Source of the DNA: an uncultured SAR86 cluster bacterium
GTDB lineage: Bacteria > Pseudomonadota > Gammaproteobacteria > Magnimaribacterales > Magnimaribacteraceae
Assembly (NCBI GenBank): GCA_902606175.1
Contig: CACLEZ010000001.1
Coordinates: 122,431-186,430 of the forward strand
Direction: 5' to 3'
DNA length: 64,000 nucleotides
The notes below the pieces were generated by a model. The model was not told the DNA's origin and made no database searches. It saw only the letters and a program-made list of their open reading frames with translations. Shown here one piece after another: positions 35,159 through 46,085 of the stretch (within the stretch, counting starts at the first letter, position 1; the number at the start of each line of letters is the position of its first letter). The position numbers were made by a program, and so were the translations under genes.

Positions 35159-36034
35159 ATGAGAGTATTGATAACAGGTTCGGAAGGTCAGGTTGGTGAA
35201 AAGCTGATTAAACAATGCATTGATGACCAAATCTGTAGTTTAGCTTTATCTAAAGATCAACTGGATATTACAGATTTGTCCCAAATCTCTGAAATTTTGA
35301 ATGAGTACAGACCTTCAATAATTATTAATGCTGCAGCATATACAAATGTTGATTCTGCTGAAGAATATCCAGAAATAGCGCATTCAGTTAATGCCCAAGG
35401 GCCCAAAAACCTTGCAAGTCTCTGCAGTAATCAATCAATACTTCTCTTTCATATTTCTACTGATTATGTTTTTGATGGCCTGAAAGGGAAGCCTTATCAT
35501 GAGGATGATAATCCAAATCCTATAAATGTTTATGGAACTACAAAACTTCAAGGTGAGGAGAACATCAAATCTCTTACAGACAATTATATTATATTGAGAA
35601 CCAGCTGGGTTTTTAGTGATACTGGTAAGAACTTCATGAAGACCATTATGGAGTTGTCAAAAAAATCTGAAGTATTAACAATCGTAGGCGATCAGATAGG
35701 ATCTCCAACATCTGCTGAGTCAATTGCAAATGCTATTCTAAGCATTTGTAAGGCCTATGAATGTGAGACTTTCAAACCTGGAACATACCATTATTCTGGG
35801 GAGGAATTTGTTTCCTGGTTTGATTTTGCTACCCAAATTGTAAGTTTTGCAAAAGAAAATGGTCTAATTAATAAAATTCCCTTGATAAAGAAGATTTCAA
35901 CTACAGATTATCCAACCAAGTCAAAAAAACCTATGTATTCTTGCCTATCATCAGAGAAAATTGGAAAGACCTTTGGAATAACTCCCAACAATTGGCGAAA
36001 AGATTTAGAAAATTTAATCTCAAATTTGAATTGA
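35159..36034 (+). CDS. rfbD: dTDP-4-dehydrorhamnose reductase
   Basis: Last step to dTDP-L-rhamnose, NAD(P)H-dependent. RVLITGSEGQVGEKLI forms the nucleotide-binding loop; INAAAYTNVDSAEE is diagnostic of RmlD. HISTDYVFDGLKG and NVYGTTKLQGEE supply the Thr and YxxxK residues. Length 291 is normal. It begins one base after rfbC, completing an rfbBACD operon. Confidence 0.95.
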   Translation: MRVLITGSEGQVGEKLIKQCIDDQICSLALSKDQLDITDLSQISEILNEYRPSIIINAAAYTNVDSAEEYPEIAHSVNAQGPKNLASLCSNQSILLFHISTDYVFDGLKGKPYHEDDNPNPINVYGTTKLQGEENIKSLTDNYIILRTSWVFSDTGKNFMKTIMELSKKSEVLTIVGDQIGSPTSAESIANAILSICKAYECETFKPGTYHYSGEEFVSWFDFATQIVSFAKENGLINKIPLIKKISTTDYPTKSKKPMYSCLSSEKIGKTFGITPNNWRKDLENLISNLN

Positions 36035-36106
36035 AACTCTCAACTATTGCAACGAAAGTTATGGATTTTACTTTTTAAGAAATTATTTATTTAGAATGAG
36101 AAAATA

Positions 36107-37885
36107 ATGAATAAAGCAGTAATATCAAGGGTGTGGAGTTTAATAGACATAGGTTGGAAAATTCGGCTTTTGTTTTTATTATTTTTTATGTTTTTATCTG
36201 GTTTTGCCGAACTTCTTACTCTAGGATCAATATTGCCATTTTTGACCGTTCTGGTAGATCCAACTGCATTAACTGAAATAGATTTTGTAAATTCTCTGAT
36301 ATCTGCTTATCAAATAAAAGAATCTAATTTAGTTCTATTTTTCTCTTTCATATTTGGTTTGTGTGTAATTACATCTTCTGTTTTGAGACTGATTATTCTT
36401 AAGATAAATATGAAATGGTGCTATTTAATTATCTCAGAATTATCAACAGAAGCATTTAATAAAACTCTATATAGACCTTATTTAGACCATACCATGTCAA
36501 ATAGTAGTGAATTAATCAGTGCAGTTACTAGAAAGGTCTCTACACTTCAGACTAGCGTAATAATGCCATGTATAAACTTTTTTCAGAATACTATTTTATC
36601 TGTTTCAGTTTTGATTGGGCTTTTTTATATTCTACCCGTAAATAATTTGTTGATTTTATCAACCTTTATAATTCTATATGCAGGAATATCTTTCCTTATA
36701 AGAAAAAAACTTAAATCTCATTCGAAAGTAATTGCACAAAAAGAAGTTCTGGCAATTCAAACCTTACAAGAATCTTTATCGGGTATAAGGGATATTATTT
36801 TAGGTAAATTTCATAAGAAATTTACAAACGATTATTTTATTCACAGAAGGGCTCTTGATAATACATCAGGCAAAGTCGCATTTCTAACAGCATCGCCTAG
36901 ATATTTAATAGAAGGCCTGGGTATTCTGGTAATAATATTCTTGGCTGTAAACACTTACCAAAATGCTCAAACTCCAGAGTTAGTTTTACCCTCTTTGGGT
37001 GTACTTGCATTGGGAGCTCAACGACTATTACCCTATTTGCAACAATTGTACTCTGCATATGCAACAATAGTTTCTTCTGAACAATCCGTGCTTGATGCTT
37101 TAGAGATTCTAGAATATGAAAATCAAGAAGGTCATGGCAATGATAATTTAATATGCTTCGAAAAATCTATAGAGTTAAAAAATTGCTATTTTAAATATTC
37201 TAATGATTCTTCAGAGGTACTTAATGGTATAAATTTATTTATCAAAAAAGGTCAGAAAGTAGGATTCATAGGACCTACTGGAAGCGGCAAGAGCACCATT
37301 GTAGACATAATGATGGGTTTGTTAGAACCCACTAGAGGATTGTTGATTATTGATGGAAAATCTGTAGATGAGAGTAATTTGTCTGATTGGCAGAGTAAGA
37401 TTTTTCATGTTCCTCAGCAGATAGTCCTCTCTGATACTTCCATTAAGTGCAATATTGCCTTCGGTCTTGATGAATCTAAAATTTCTCTCCAAAGGGTCGA
37501 AGAATGCTGTAAAAAAGCAAAACTAACTGAGTATATTAATGGGCTTGAAAAAGGTTATGACTCTGAAGTCGGTGAAAGAGGAGTTCAATTATCGGGTGGA
37601 CAAAGACAAAGGATTGGCATAGCAAGGGCACTATATCAAGGTGGCGAAGTGATTATTCTTGATGAAGCTACAAATGCTTTAGATAACAAAACTGAAAACT
37701 TGGTTAATGAGGCTATCGACTCTTTAAGTGAATCTATAACCAAAATCATTGTGGCTCATAACCATGAAACCATAAAAAATTGTGATATTATTTTCATCTT
37801 GCAAGAAGGTTCTATTGTTGAGGCAGGAACTTATAAAGAAGTCCAACAAACAGATAAATTTAAAGAAATTTTCGAAGATATCTAG
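36107..37885 (+). CDS. ABC transporter, membrane and ATPase domains fused (PglK/MsbA-like)
   Basis: Half-transporter with about six N-terminal membrane helices (1-320) and a C-terminal ATPase. Walker A is GPTGSGKSTIVD, the signature LSGGQRQR and Walker B VIILDEATNALD, with a switch His in VAHNHET. The N-terminal segment SGFAELLTLGSILPFLTVL resembles the PglK/WlaB lipid-linked oligosaccharide flippase family. In a locus without a visible Wzx, it is a good candidate for flipping the O-unit or nonulosonate glycan. Specificity is inferred. Confidence 0.85.
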   Translation: MNKAVISRVWSLIDIGWKIRLLFLLFFMFLSGFAELLTLGSILPFLTVLVDPTALTEIDFVNSLISAYQIKESNLVLFFSFIFGLCVITSSVLRLIILKINMKWCYLIISELSTEAFNKTLYRPYLDHTMSNSSELISAVTRKVSTLQTSVIMPCINFFQNTILSVSVLIGLFYILPVNNLLILSTFIILYAGISFLIRKKLKSHSKVIAQKEVLAIQTLQESLSGIRDIILGKFHKKFTNDYFIHRRALDNTSGKVAFLTASPRYLIEGLGILVIIFLAVNTYQNAQTPELVLPSLGVLALGAQRLLPYLQQLYSAYATIVSSEQSVLDALEILEYENQEGHGNDNLICFEKSIELKNCYFKYSNDSSEVLNGINLFIKKGQKVGFIGPTGSGKSTIVDIMMGLLEPTRGLLIIDGKSVDESNLSDWQSKIFHVPQQIVLSDTSIKCNIAFGLDESKISLQRVEECCKKAKLTEYINGLEKGYDSEVGERGVQLSGGQRQRIGIARALYQGGEVIILDEATNALDNKTENLVNEAIDSLSESITKIIVAHNHETIKNCDIIFILQEGSIVEAGTYKEVQQTDKFKEIFEDI

Positions 37886-37891
37886 AAGATT

Positions 37892-38989
37892 ATGGATTTT
37901 TTCCAGACAACAATTACAAAAGAAGCCATAAGCATGGCTAAGAAAACTCTCGATAGTACATTTATCAGTGCAGGAAAAAAAGCTATTGAGCTTGAAAAGG
38001 AGCTTGAAAAAAAAATTGGAGTTAAAAACTCTGTCTCTTTAAATAGTGGAACCTCCTCATTACATTTGGGTCTTCACTTAATGAATTTAAAGAAAGGCGA
38101 TGAAGTGATCTTGCCTGCTCAGACTTTTCTTGCTTCAGGACTATCCATCTTAATGACTGGAGCTAAACCTGTTTTCTGTGATATAGATTACTTCACTGGA
38201 AATATATGTACCCATTCTTTAGAAGATAGAATTAATTCTAAAACAAAAGCTATAATGCCAATCCATTATGGAGGCTTGCCAGTCGATCTAAACGAAGTTA
38301 ATAAAATAGCAAAAAGTTATAATTTAAAAGTTATTGAAGATGCTGCACATGCCTTAGGGTCTACTTATCGAGGAAGACCCATTGGATCAATATCAGATTT
38401 TACAGCTTTTTCATTCCAAGCTATCAAGCAGGTTACTGCTGGAGATGGCGGGGCATTATGCTGTAAAAGAATTTCAGACTACAAACGAGCGAGAAAGCTA
38501 AGATGGTTCGGAATAGATAGAGAAGCAAGCAAAGTTTCTATTCTAGGAGAAAGAGTTTTTGAAGTGGAAGAGCTTGGATTTAAGTACCATATGAATGACC
38601 TAGCTGCCTCAATTGCGCTTGGTAACCTTAGCTCTTATTCTAAAAGACTAAAAAGAGTTCGGTCTATAGCCAAAAAATATAACAATGAACTCAATAATGT
38701 ACCAGGTGTTCGATTACTTAAAACTAAGAATGATCGGGAAAATTCTTACTGGCTCTTTACTATATTAGTAGAAAAAAGAGATGACTTTATAAAGATGATG
38801 TTAAGTAAAGAAATACCGGTTTCTGTGGTCCATCAAGCTATTGACAGGTTTGAAATTTTTGGAGGAAAAGTAAGAAAAAATATTAATCAAAGAAAATTTG
38901 ATAAAAATCAGATTTGTATTCCAATTCATTCAGGTTTAACTAATAATGATGTTCGTAGAGTAATTGGAGCAGTTAAAGAAGGCTGGTGA
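37892..38989 (+). CDS. DegT/DnrJ/EryC1/StrS sugar aminotransferase
   Basis: PLP-dependent enzyme adding an amino group to a keto nucleotide sugar. The PLP Lys is K179 in AFSFQAIKQVTAGDGG. The phosphate-anchoring NSGTSSLHLGL (51-61), PAQTFLASG and the Asp of VIEDAAHALGS (148-158) are present. Length 365 is normal. It is followed by a hexapeptide acyltransferase, a usual pairing for N-acylated amino sugars. Likely substrates are dTDP- or UDP-4-keto or 3-keto 6-deoxy hexoses; the choice cannot be made by eye. Confidence 0.88.
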   Translation: MDFFQTTITKEAISMAKKTLDSTFISAGKKAIELEKELEKKIGVKNSVSLNSGTSSLHLGLHLMNLKKGDEVILPAQTFLASGLSILMTGAKPVFCDIDYFTGNICTHSLEDRINSKTKAIMPIHYGGLPVDLNEVNKIAKSYNLKVIEDAAHALGSTYRGRPIGSISDFTAFSFQAIKQVTAGDGGALCCKRISDYKRARKLRWFGIDREASKVSILGERVFEVEELGFKYHMNDLAASIALGNLSSYSKRLKRVRSIAKKYNNELNNVPGVRLLKTKNDRENSYWLFTILVEKRDDFIKMMLSKEIPVSVVHQAIDRFEIFGGKVRKNINQRKFDKNQICIPIHSGLTNNDVRRVIGAVKEGW

Positions 38990-39006
38990 TAATTCTTTTA
39001 TAGATC

Positions 39007-39573
39007 ATGACAGACAATATTTATTTCGATATGCAAGATTTAATGCATGTTGGTGAAGAAGTTATCATAGGTAAAACCGTCAGAATTAGACAACCCCACA
39101 AGGCTTCAATAGACGATGGAAGTATCATTGATGACTTTACTTATATCTCTAGTGCCTTGGAAGTTAAGAAATACGTGCATATTGCCTCCTCTTGCACAAT
39201 TTCAGGAGGGGAAGGAAAATTTAGCATTGGTAATTTTTCTACATTAGCTACTCATGTATCTACTCACTGCGGGTCATCTGACTATAGGCAGTTAACTCTT
39301 GATCATCCTGCGATTCCTAGTGAAGATACTTTTGGTGGTGAGAAGGGTGATATTACGATTGGAGATTTTTGCGTTATCGGAGCACATAGTTGTATTCTGC
39401 CGGGAGTAGAGATCCCTGAAGGGGTTGCTTTTGGAGCATATAGTCTTATTAAAAAAAGAGAATACAAACCTTATCACCTGTATGCTGGGTTAAAATGTAT
39501 TGATATGGGGAAGAGAGACCTAGCTTTCTTTGATAAAATAAAAGACATCAAAAGGAAATATAAAATTAAATGA
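39007..39573 (+). CDS. Hexapeptide-repeat acyltransferase
   Basis: Left-handed beta-helix acyltransferase, 188 residues. Repeats of the form IGxxxxI are visible (EVIIGKTVRI, KFSIGNFSTLATHVSTHCG, DITIGDFCVIGAHSCILPG). The loop ATHVSTHCGSSDYR likely carries the active-site His. A basic C-terminal helix follows. It is placed after an aminotransferase and overlaps the next gene by ATGA, so it probably N- or O-acylates the sugar made there. Confidence 0.8.
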   Translation: MTDNIYFDMQDLMHVGEEVIIGKTVRIRQPHKASIDDGSIIDDFTYISSALEVKKYVHIASSCTISGGEGKFSIGNFSTLATHVSTHCGSSDYRQLTLDHPAIPSEDTFGGEKGDITIGDFCVIGAHSCILPGVEIPEGVAFGAYSLIKKREYKPYHLYAGLKCIDMGKRDLAFFDKIKDIKRKYKIK

Positions 39574-40490
39574 ATATATTAATACTTGGAGAAGAAGGTT
39601 TCGTAGGAAAATCTTTGAAGTCATCTCTAATTGATGAGGGCCATCATGTTGTAAAAGGCGTATCCAAACAAACAGGTACTAATCTTCTTTCATATGAATC
39701 AACATTAGAAGCGCTTCAAGAAAATTCCCCTGATGTCGTGGTAAATTGTGCTGCTCATGTAGGGAGTGTCCATTATGGAATGGAAAGACCTGCAACTATC
39801 TTTCATGAGAATATGATGATGGTTCTTAATATATTCAAAGCTGTCAGCAACTTTGACCCGTCAACTAAGATGATAAATCTAATTTCTAACTGTGTATATC
39901 CAGCTGATGCACAAATACAAAAAGAATCGGATTTATGGCAAGGGTCTCCTCACTTTAGCGCACTACCATACGCATCAACCAGAAGGATGATTCTAGTTAT
40001 GGCTGATAGCTATAATTCAGAAAATAAAATTGAATCAAAAAATTTAATTTTGCCTGGTATTTTTGGTCCAGGGAATCACACTGACATAGAAAGAGTTCAT
40101 GCTTTAGATGGAATGATTATTCGAATGCTGCAAGCTCAGAGAGATAATATCGATGATTTTGAGATTTGGGGTACAGGCAAGCCCATAAGAGAATGGTGTT
40201 ATATTGATGACTTAGTCAAAGTTATAAAAATGTCCCTTGATCTTGATTTCTCCATTGAACCAGTCAATTTAGCAAATTCTAAAGGTTACTCCATACTAGA
40301 AACCGCAGAAATAACAAAAAAAGTTATTGGTTATTCAGGCAATCTCAAACTAAATACAAAATTCGAAGATGGTGCAGCTATAAAAATCCTCGATGATTCA
40401 AAGTTTAGGGGTATATTTGGAGAATTTAACTTTACTGATTTCTCCGAAGCCGTTGGCAAAACAGCTCAATATCATAAAAACCTGCTATAG
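39570..40490 (+). CDS. NAD-dependent epimerase/dehydratase, GDP-fucose synthase-like, with YxxxR
   Basis: Extended SDR resembling GDP-L-fucose synthase in layout: a glycine-rich N-terminus (LILGEEGFVGKSL), VNCAAHVGSVHYG and a SNCVYP Ser region. The catalytic YxxxK is replaced by Y134-A-S-T-R138. The C-terminal substrate region has GTGKPIREWCYIDDL, close to fucose-synthase motifs. The Arg may preserve a positive charge but is unusual. The product is unknown; a keto-sugar epimerase/reductase role is inferred. Confidence 0.78.
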   Translation: MNILILGEEGFVGKSLKSSLIDEGHHVVKGVSKQTGTNLLSYESTLEALQENSPDVVVNCAAHVGSVHYGMERPATIFHENMMMVLNIFKAVSNFDPSTKMINLISNCVYPADAQIQKESDLWQGSPHFSALPYASTRRMILVMADSYNSENKIESKNLILPGIFGPGNHTDIERVHALDGMIIRMLQAQRDNIDDFEIWGTGKPIREWCYIDDLVKVIKMSLDLDFSIEPVNLANSKGYSILETAEITKKVIGYSGNLKLNTKFEDGAAIKILDDSKFRGIFGEFNFTDFSEAVGKTAQYHKNLL

Positions 40491-40499
40491 ATTTCAAAA

Positions 40500-42362
40500 A
40501 TGCTTTTTGCAGTCCCTAGTATTTCTCTTCTAGTTTTCTTGATCAACTCATATCTATTAAGGAAAGGTTCATATGATGGAGTCAATTCTGATGCAAAAAA
40601 ACATGCTTATGCATCATCAAAATATAAAGAATGGGGTTTTTGGCCCTCAGGAATGCATAAATTTGCCACCAATAAAGCATGGATGAAAGATGTTGGTATT
40701 TTATTGACAGCAATCTTTCAAAAAATCTTTAGAGATTCCAAAAGTTTTTATCCAGGCTTGATGGTCAGCAACTTATGTCATTGTCTATCTGCAGTTTTAA
40801 TTTTTCTGTTAACAGATAGATTCTTGAATGAAGAAATTTCTTTGATTATTTTTGCGCTTTATCTATTTTCTCCTTGGTCTTATATGATAATTTTTCATGG
40901 AGGATTGCAGCTTATAGCTCAGTTCTTTTTTCTACTCTCGGTATTTATGTTGCCTTTTTTTTATGGATACCACTCAGAAAACTTTATTAGCTATTTTATA
41001 TCGGGATTCTTTATTGCTATAACAAACTTTTCTTCTGCATCTTCAAGGAAACTCAATCCTCTTTATTTTTTCTTTCTTATTCTCTCCGTTTTTATTGGAG
41101 AGGAATCTCAGCACTTCTTTGAATTGAATTTAACATCTTACGAGATATTCTCTTTAATCTTGCCAATTTCTTTCGTTCTATTCATGGCAATGATCACAAT
41201 ATTCAATAAGACTGTAACTAAATTCATATATCAAGATAGACTTTGGTTCAAATTCTCGGGAAGAAAAGAAACAGGTATTACTTATTACGAGCGAAAGTTA
41301 AAAAACCTTACCAAATATTTTTTGAAAATAGGCTGTATCTGTTTCTTTATATTTTTCTCAGTTTTGTTGTCTTTAGATCAAACATTGTCTTATTTCAACC
41401 TATTGTCTTGTTTCGTAGGATTTATTTTAGGCAGTTTAATATTTTTACTTCCAGATTTATCGAAGAATTTGGTTGGTTTTTATAATTACTCGATAATTGA
41501 AACGGATTGGGGAAGCCACTATAGACTTTATGATGATTACTTTTTTAAAAAATATGGAGTTATCTATGAAAAAGGAAAAGAAGGTATTTCTTGGTATTTT
41601 TTATTTTACTTAAGAATGATTCCTTTTGAGTTATTTGCATTCCTAATCTCTCCTTTTCTTTTTATCCTAACGGTTTATTACCAATCTGATATATCAATTA
41701 GCCATGTTATATTTTTGTTAATGCCCTTAGCTGGAATCCTATATGGAGAATTCACTACAGGTCCAAAAGCTGCTTTACCTTTATTCACCACATATGTAGG
41801 GTTCTTTCTGCCAATATTTGTAATCCTAAATTTAAATTCAGAATTCATAGTTGATAACTTTTTTGAATCTATAGGTTTCATAATCTTATTGGTTTTACGA
41901 AATATTTATATCATTTGTAAGGACATTATTCCTTCTCGAACAAGTGTTGCAAAGCTTGATGCATTGCTCTCTGATAGAGGAGTGACTGAATTTTCTACTG
42001 TAACAACAGACTATAATTCCCCGTTTACAGATGTTCTCTTAGATCAGTTCCCAGGCAAATATAGAGTTACATATATTAAAACCATTGATGAATTCGATCG
42101 TGGGTATTTATTTATACCGTGCTTGTCTGGCTTAGCGCCTTATTATCAGTCCTCTAATGTGGCTACACTTTCTGATATTAATAAAGAAGAGCTTGATTCT
42201 CTAATTGTAGAATCAGTCAAAAATAATAAAGCATTAAAAATTTTAACCCTTGGAAGCAGTAAATACTGGAGGACAATTGGGAATGTATCCGCTTTTAGAG
42301 ATATATCACTCAAAGAGAGAGAAATATATCACAGACAAAATGCTTGGTTAATTGAGGCATAA
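40500..42362 (+). CDS. Large polytopic membrane protein of unknown function
   Basis: A 620-residue protein with roughly ten to twelve hydrophobic helices across residues 1-490 and a soluble C-terminal part of about 130 residues (TSVAKLDALLSDRG through EIYHRQNAWLIEA). After the first helix a conserved-looking soluble loop (GVNSDAKKHAYASSKYKEWG, about 27-46) precedes the next helices. The architecture fits a GT-C-type glycosyltransferase or a polysaccharide polymerase/ligase, but no diagnostic motif was recognised. Its stop overlaps the next gene's ATG (TAATG). It is the only candidate for a Wzy-like role in the window. Confidence 0.6.
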   Translation: MLFAVPSISLLVFLINSYLLRKGSYDGVNSDAKKHAYASSKYKEWGFWPSGMHKFATNKAWMKDVGILLTAIFQKIFRDSKSFYPGLMVSNLCHCLSAVLIFLLTDRFLNEEISLIIFALYLFSPWSYMIIFHGGLQLIAQFFFLLSVFMLPFFYGYHSENFISYFISGFFIAITNFSSASSRKLNPLYFFFLILSVFIGEESQHFFELNLTSYEIFSLILPISFVLFMAMITIFNKTVTKFIYQDRLWFKFSGRKETGITYYERKLKNLTKYFLKIGCICFFIFFSVLLSLDQTLSYFNLLSCFVGFILGSLIFLLPDLSKNLVGFYNYSIIETDWGSHYRLYDDYFFKKYGVIYEKGKEGISWYFLFYLRMIPFELFAFLISPFLFILTVYYQSDISISHVIFLLMPLAGILYGEFTTGPKAALPLFTTYVGFFLPIFVILNLNSEFIVDNFFESIGFIILLVLRNIYIICKDIIPSRTSVAKLDALLSDRGVTEFSTVTTDYNSPFTDVLLDQFPGKYRVTYIKTIDEFDRGYLFIPCLSGLAPYYQSSNVATLSDINKEELDSLIVESVKNNKALKILTLGSSKYWRTIGNVSAFRDISLKEREIYHRQNAWLIEA

Positions 42363-43402
42363 TGATTTCTTTAGTTATCCCAACTATTGATAGGCCTGAT
42401 TTTATTCAGAAATACCTACAATTTCTTGACTTGCAGGGATTTCAAGGTGAAGTCCTGATTGGTGATTCAAGTGCATTAGACTTATTTAATGAAACATCTA
42501 ACTTTATAAACAAGAATAGTTTTTGCTTTAGAATTCGACATGAAAGCTATCCCAATAGGATGCACTTTGAAGTCGTTCAAGAGTTGATCGAATATATTCA
42601 GTATGAATTCTGCATGTATATTTGTGATGACGATTTTCTTTTGAATTCAACTTTACTCAAGTGTGTCGAATTTCTAAATCAAAATCCTGATTATACATCT
42701 GTTGGAGGTAGGGCTCTTATGTTGGATGTAGATGATTCTTGGAAGATTCTATCAATTAGGGACTACTCTCTGAGCTCTCTGGAAGAAACTTCACCAATCG
42801 ATAGATTAAGTATCTTGGCTAACAATTATGAGGTTGTGGCATATTCTTTATCTAGAACAGCTGACTTTATTAAAAGATGGCCAAAATCAGATGATTTTTT
42901 TGAAAAGGAAATAGTTATTGAAACTCATCCTTGTTTCTCGGCTGCTGTTCAAGGAAAGATTAAAATCTTAGAAGATCTTTTCGTAATAAGAACTAACCAT
43001 GAGAGGAGAATTCTACTCCCAAACTTTGAAGAAACTATTGCAGGAGACTATTGGGAGGCTTCTGTAAAGTACTCTATAAATGAACTAACCTCAATTATTA
43101 AAGAACAAGAAAAAGATAAAGTTTCCGAGGAAGACATCCGTAATCAGTGCTCTAACATTTGGCAAGAACATATTGAGATGAAGAGACATGTCTTTTCTCA
43201 GCGAAGAGTTACCAATTCCAACTTTAGAAACTTCATTAATAAATTGAAAGGTATTATTAGCAAGATAATACGTATATTTTTTGATAATTTTCGAAAAAAA
43301 GAAATTCATCATTTTCTCGCCAAAGATAACGAACTTGAAGTTTATAACTCTTTTGTAGAAGTCCTTTCGTTGAGTTATAATCCTGAAAAACTAGACAAAT
43401 AA
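42362..43402 (+). CDS. GT-A glycosyltransferase (TIGR00180-like)
   Basis: GT2-like glycosyltransferase starting MISLVIPTIDRPDFIQ, with a DDD metal-binding stretch (MYICDDDFLL, about 94-103) after a nucleotide-binding first half. The remainder, with VVAYSLSRTADFIKRW, resembles the uncharacterised TIGR00180 family. The length of 346 fits, with a basic amphipathic C-terminal tail. It is translationally coupled to the preceding membrane protein gene. Confidence 0.78.
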   Translation: MISLVIPTIDRPDFIQKYLQFLDLQGFQGEVLIGDSSALDLFNETSNFINKNSFCFRIRHESYPNRMHFEVVQELIEYIQYEFCMYICDDDFLLNSTLLKCVEFLNQNPDYTSVGGRALMLDVDDSWKILSIRDYSLSSLEETSPIDRLSILANNYEVVAYSLSRTADFIKRWPKSDDFFEKEIVIETHPCFSAAVQGKIKILEDLFVIRTNHERRILLPNFEETIAGDYWEASVKYSINELTSIIKEQEKDKVSEEDIRNQCSNIWQEHIEMKRHVFSQRRVTNSNFRNFINKLKGIISKIIRIFFDNFRKKEIHHFLAKDNELEVYNSFVEVLSLSYNPEKLDK

Positions 43403-43430
43403 AATAGCTCTATACATTTCTTAACACTAA

Positions 43431-45066
<1,636 letters not shown>

Positions 45067-45076
45067 CCGAAAAATT

Positions 45077-46066
45077 ATGATTATAGCTAAGACTCCCTAT
45101 AGAATTTCTTTTTTCGGAGGAGGTTCTGATTACCCAGGTTGGTATAAAAAACATGGGGGACAGGTTTTATCAACTACAATCAATAAACACAACTACATAT
45201 CATGTAGATATTTACCACCTTTTTTTGAGCATAACCTAAGGTTAGTTTATTCAATTGTTGAAGAAGTAAAAGTAAGGAATGATTTAGATCACCCGTCTGC
45301 AAGAGAGGTCCTTAAATTTCTTAATCTGGAGAGAGACTTAGAAATTCATTATGATGGAGATTTACCGGGTAGAAGTGGAACAGGATCTTCCTCTTCTTTT
45401 ACTGTTGGTCTTTTAAACACGTTGTATGCCTTCTTAGGCGAAAGAGTAAATTCTAAAAGACTTGCAGAAGAGGCTATACACATTGAACAAAATCTTATTA
45501 GTGAAACAGTTGGTTCTCAAGACCAAATTGCTGCTGCTTATGGAGGCTTTAACCATATTAAATTCAATGCAGATGGAAGTTTTGATGTTTCTAAAGTTGA
45601 AGCTGATAATTCTAGAATAAATATATTAGATTCTAGGATAATGCTTTTTTTTACAGGAATATCACGATATGCAGAAACAGTGGCAAAGACATATGTTGAT
45701 GATATTTCCAATAAAGACCTTCAAATTCACAGCATGTCTTCTATGGTCGATCAAGGAATCGAGATAGTAGAACATGGCAATCTAGACGACTTTGGTCAAC
45801 TCCTACATGAGGCTTGGCAAAAGAAGAAAGAGCTTAGTTCAGAAGTTTCTAATAATGATATTGATTATATTTACGAAAAAGCTAAGAAAAATGGAGCAAT
45901 AGGTGGAAAAATATCTGGTGCAGGTGGTGGAGGTTTTATGTTCTTTTATGTTTCTGAGGGTAGAGAAGAGGACTTAAAAGAAGCTTTAAAAGAATTAACC
46001 CATGTCCCTTTTTCTTTTGAGAATGAAGGCTCATCAATAATTTTTGAAGAAAATAAAGAACGTTAA
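45077..46066 (+). CDS. hddA: D-glycero-alpha-D-manno-heptose 7-phosphate kinase-like
   Basis: GHMP-superfamily kinase. Motif 1 TPYRISFFGGGSDYP is at residues 6-20, the ATP-binding loop PGRSGTGSSSSFTVGLL near 98-114, and the third motif GGKISGAGGGGFMFF near 286-300. Length 329 is typical of HddA. An in-frame upstream ATG at 44987 lies inside hddC; ATG 45077, ten bases after hddC, begins at the conserved IIAKTPYRI and is preferred. It phosphorylates C1 of heptose-7-P in characterised relatives. Confidence 0.87.
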   Translation: MIIAKTPYRISFFGGGSDYPGWYKKHGGQVLSTTINKHNYISCRYLPPFFEHNLRLVYSIVEEVKVRNDLDHPSAREVLKFLNLERDLEIHYDGDLPGRSGTGSSSSFTVGLLNTLYAFLGERVNSKRLAEEAIHIEQNLISETVGSQDQIAAAYGGFNHIKFNADGSFDVSKVEADNSRINILDSRIMLFFTGISRYAETVAKTYVDDISNKDLQIHSMSSMVDQGIEIVEHGNLDDFGQLLHEAWQKKKELSSEVSNNDIDYIYEKAKKNGAIGGKISGAGGGGFMFFYVSEGREEDLKEALKELTHVPFSFENEGSSIIFEENKER

Positions 46067-46085
46067 TATTACAAAACTTAAATCA

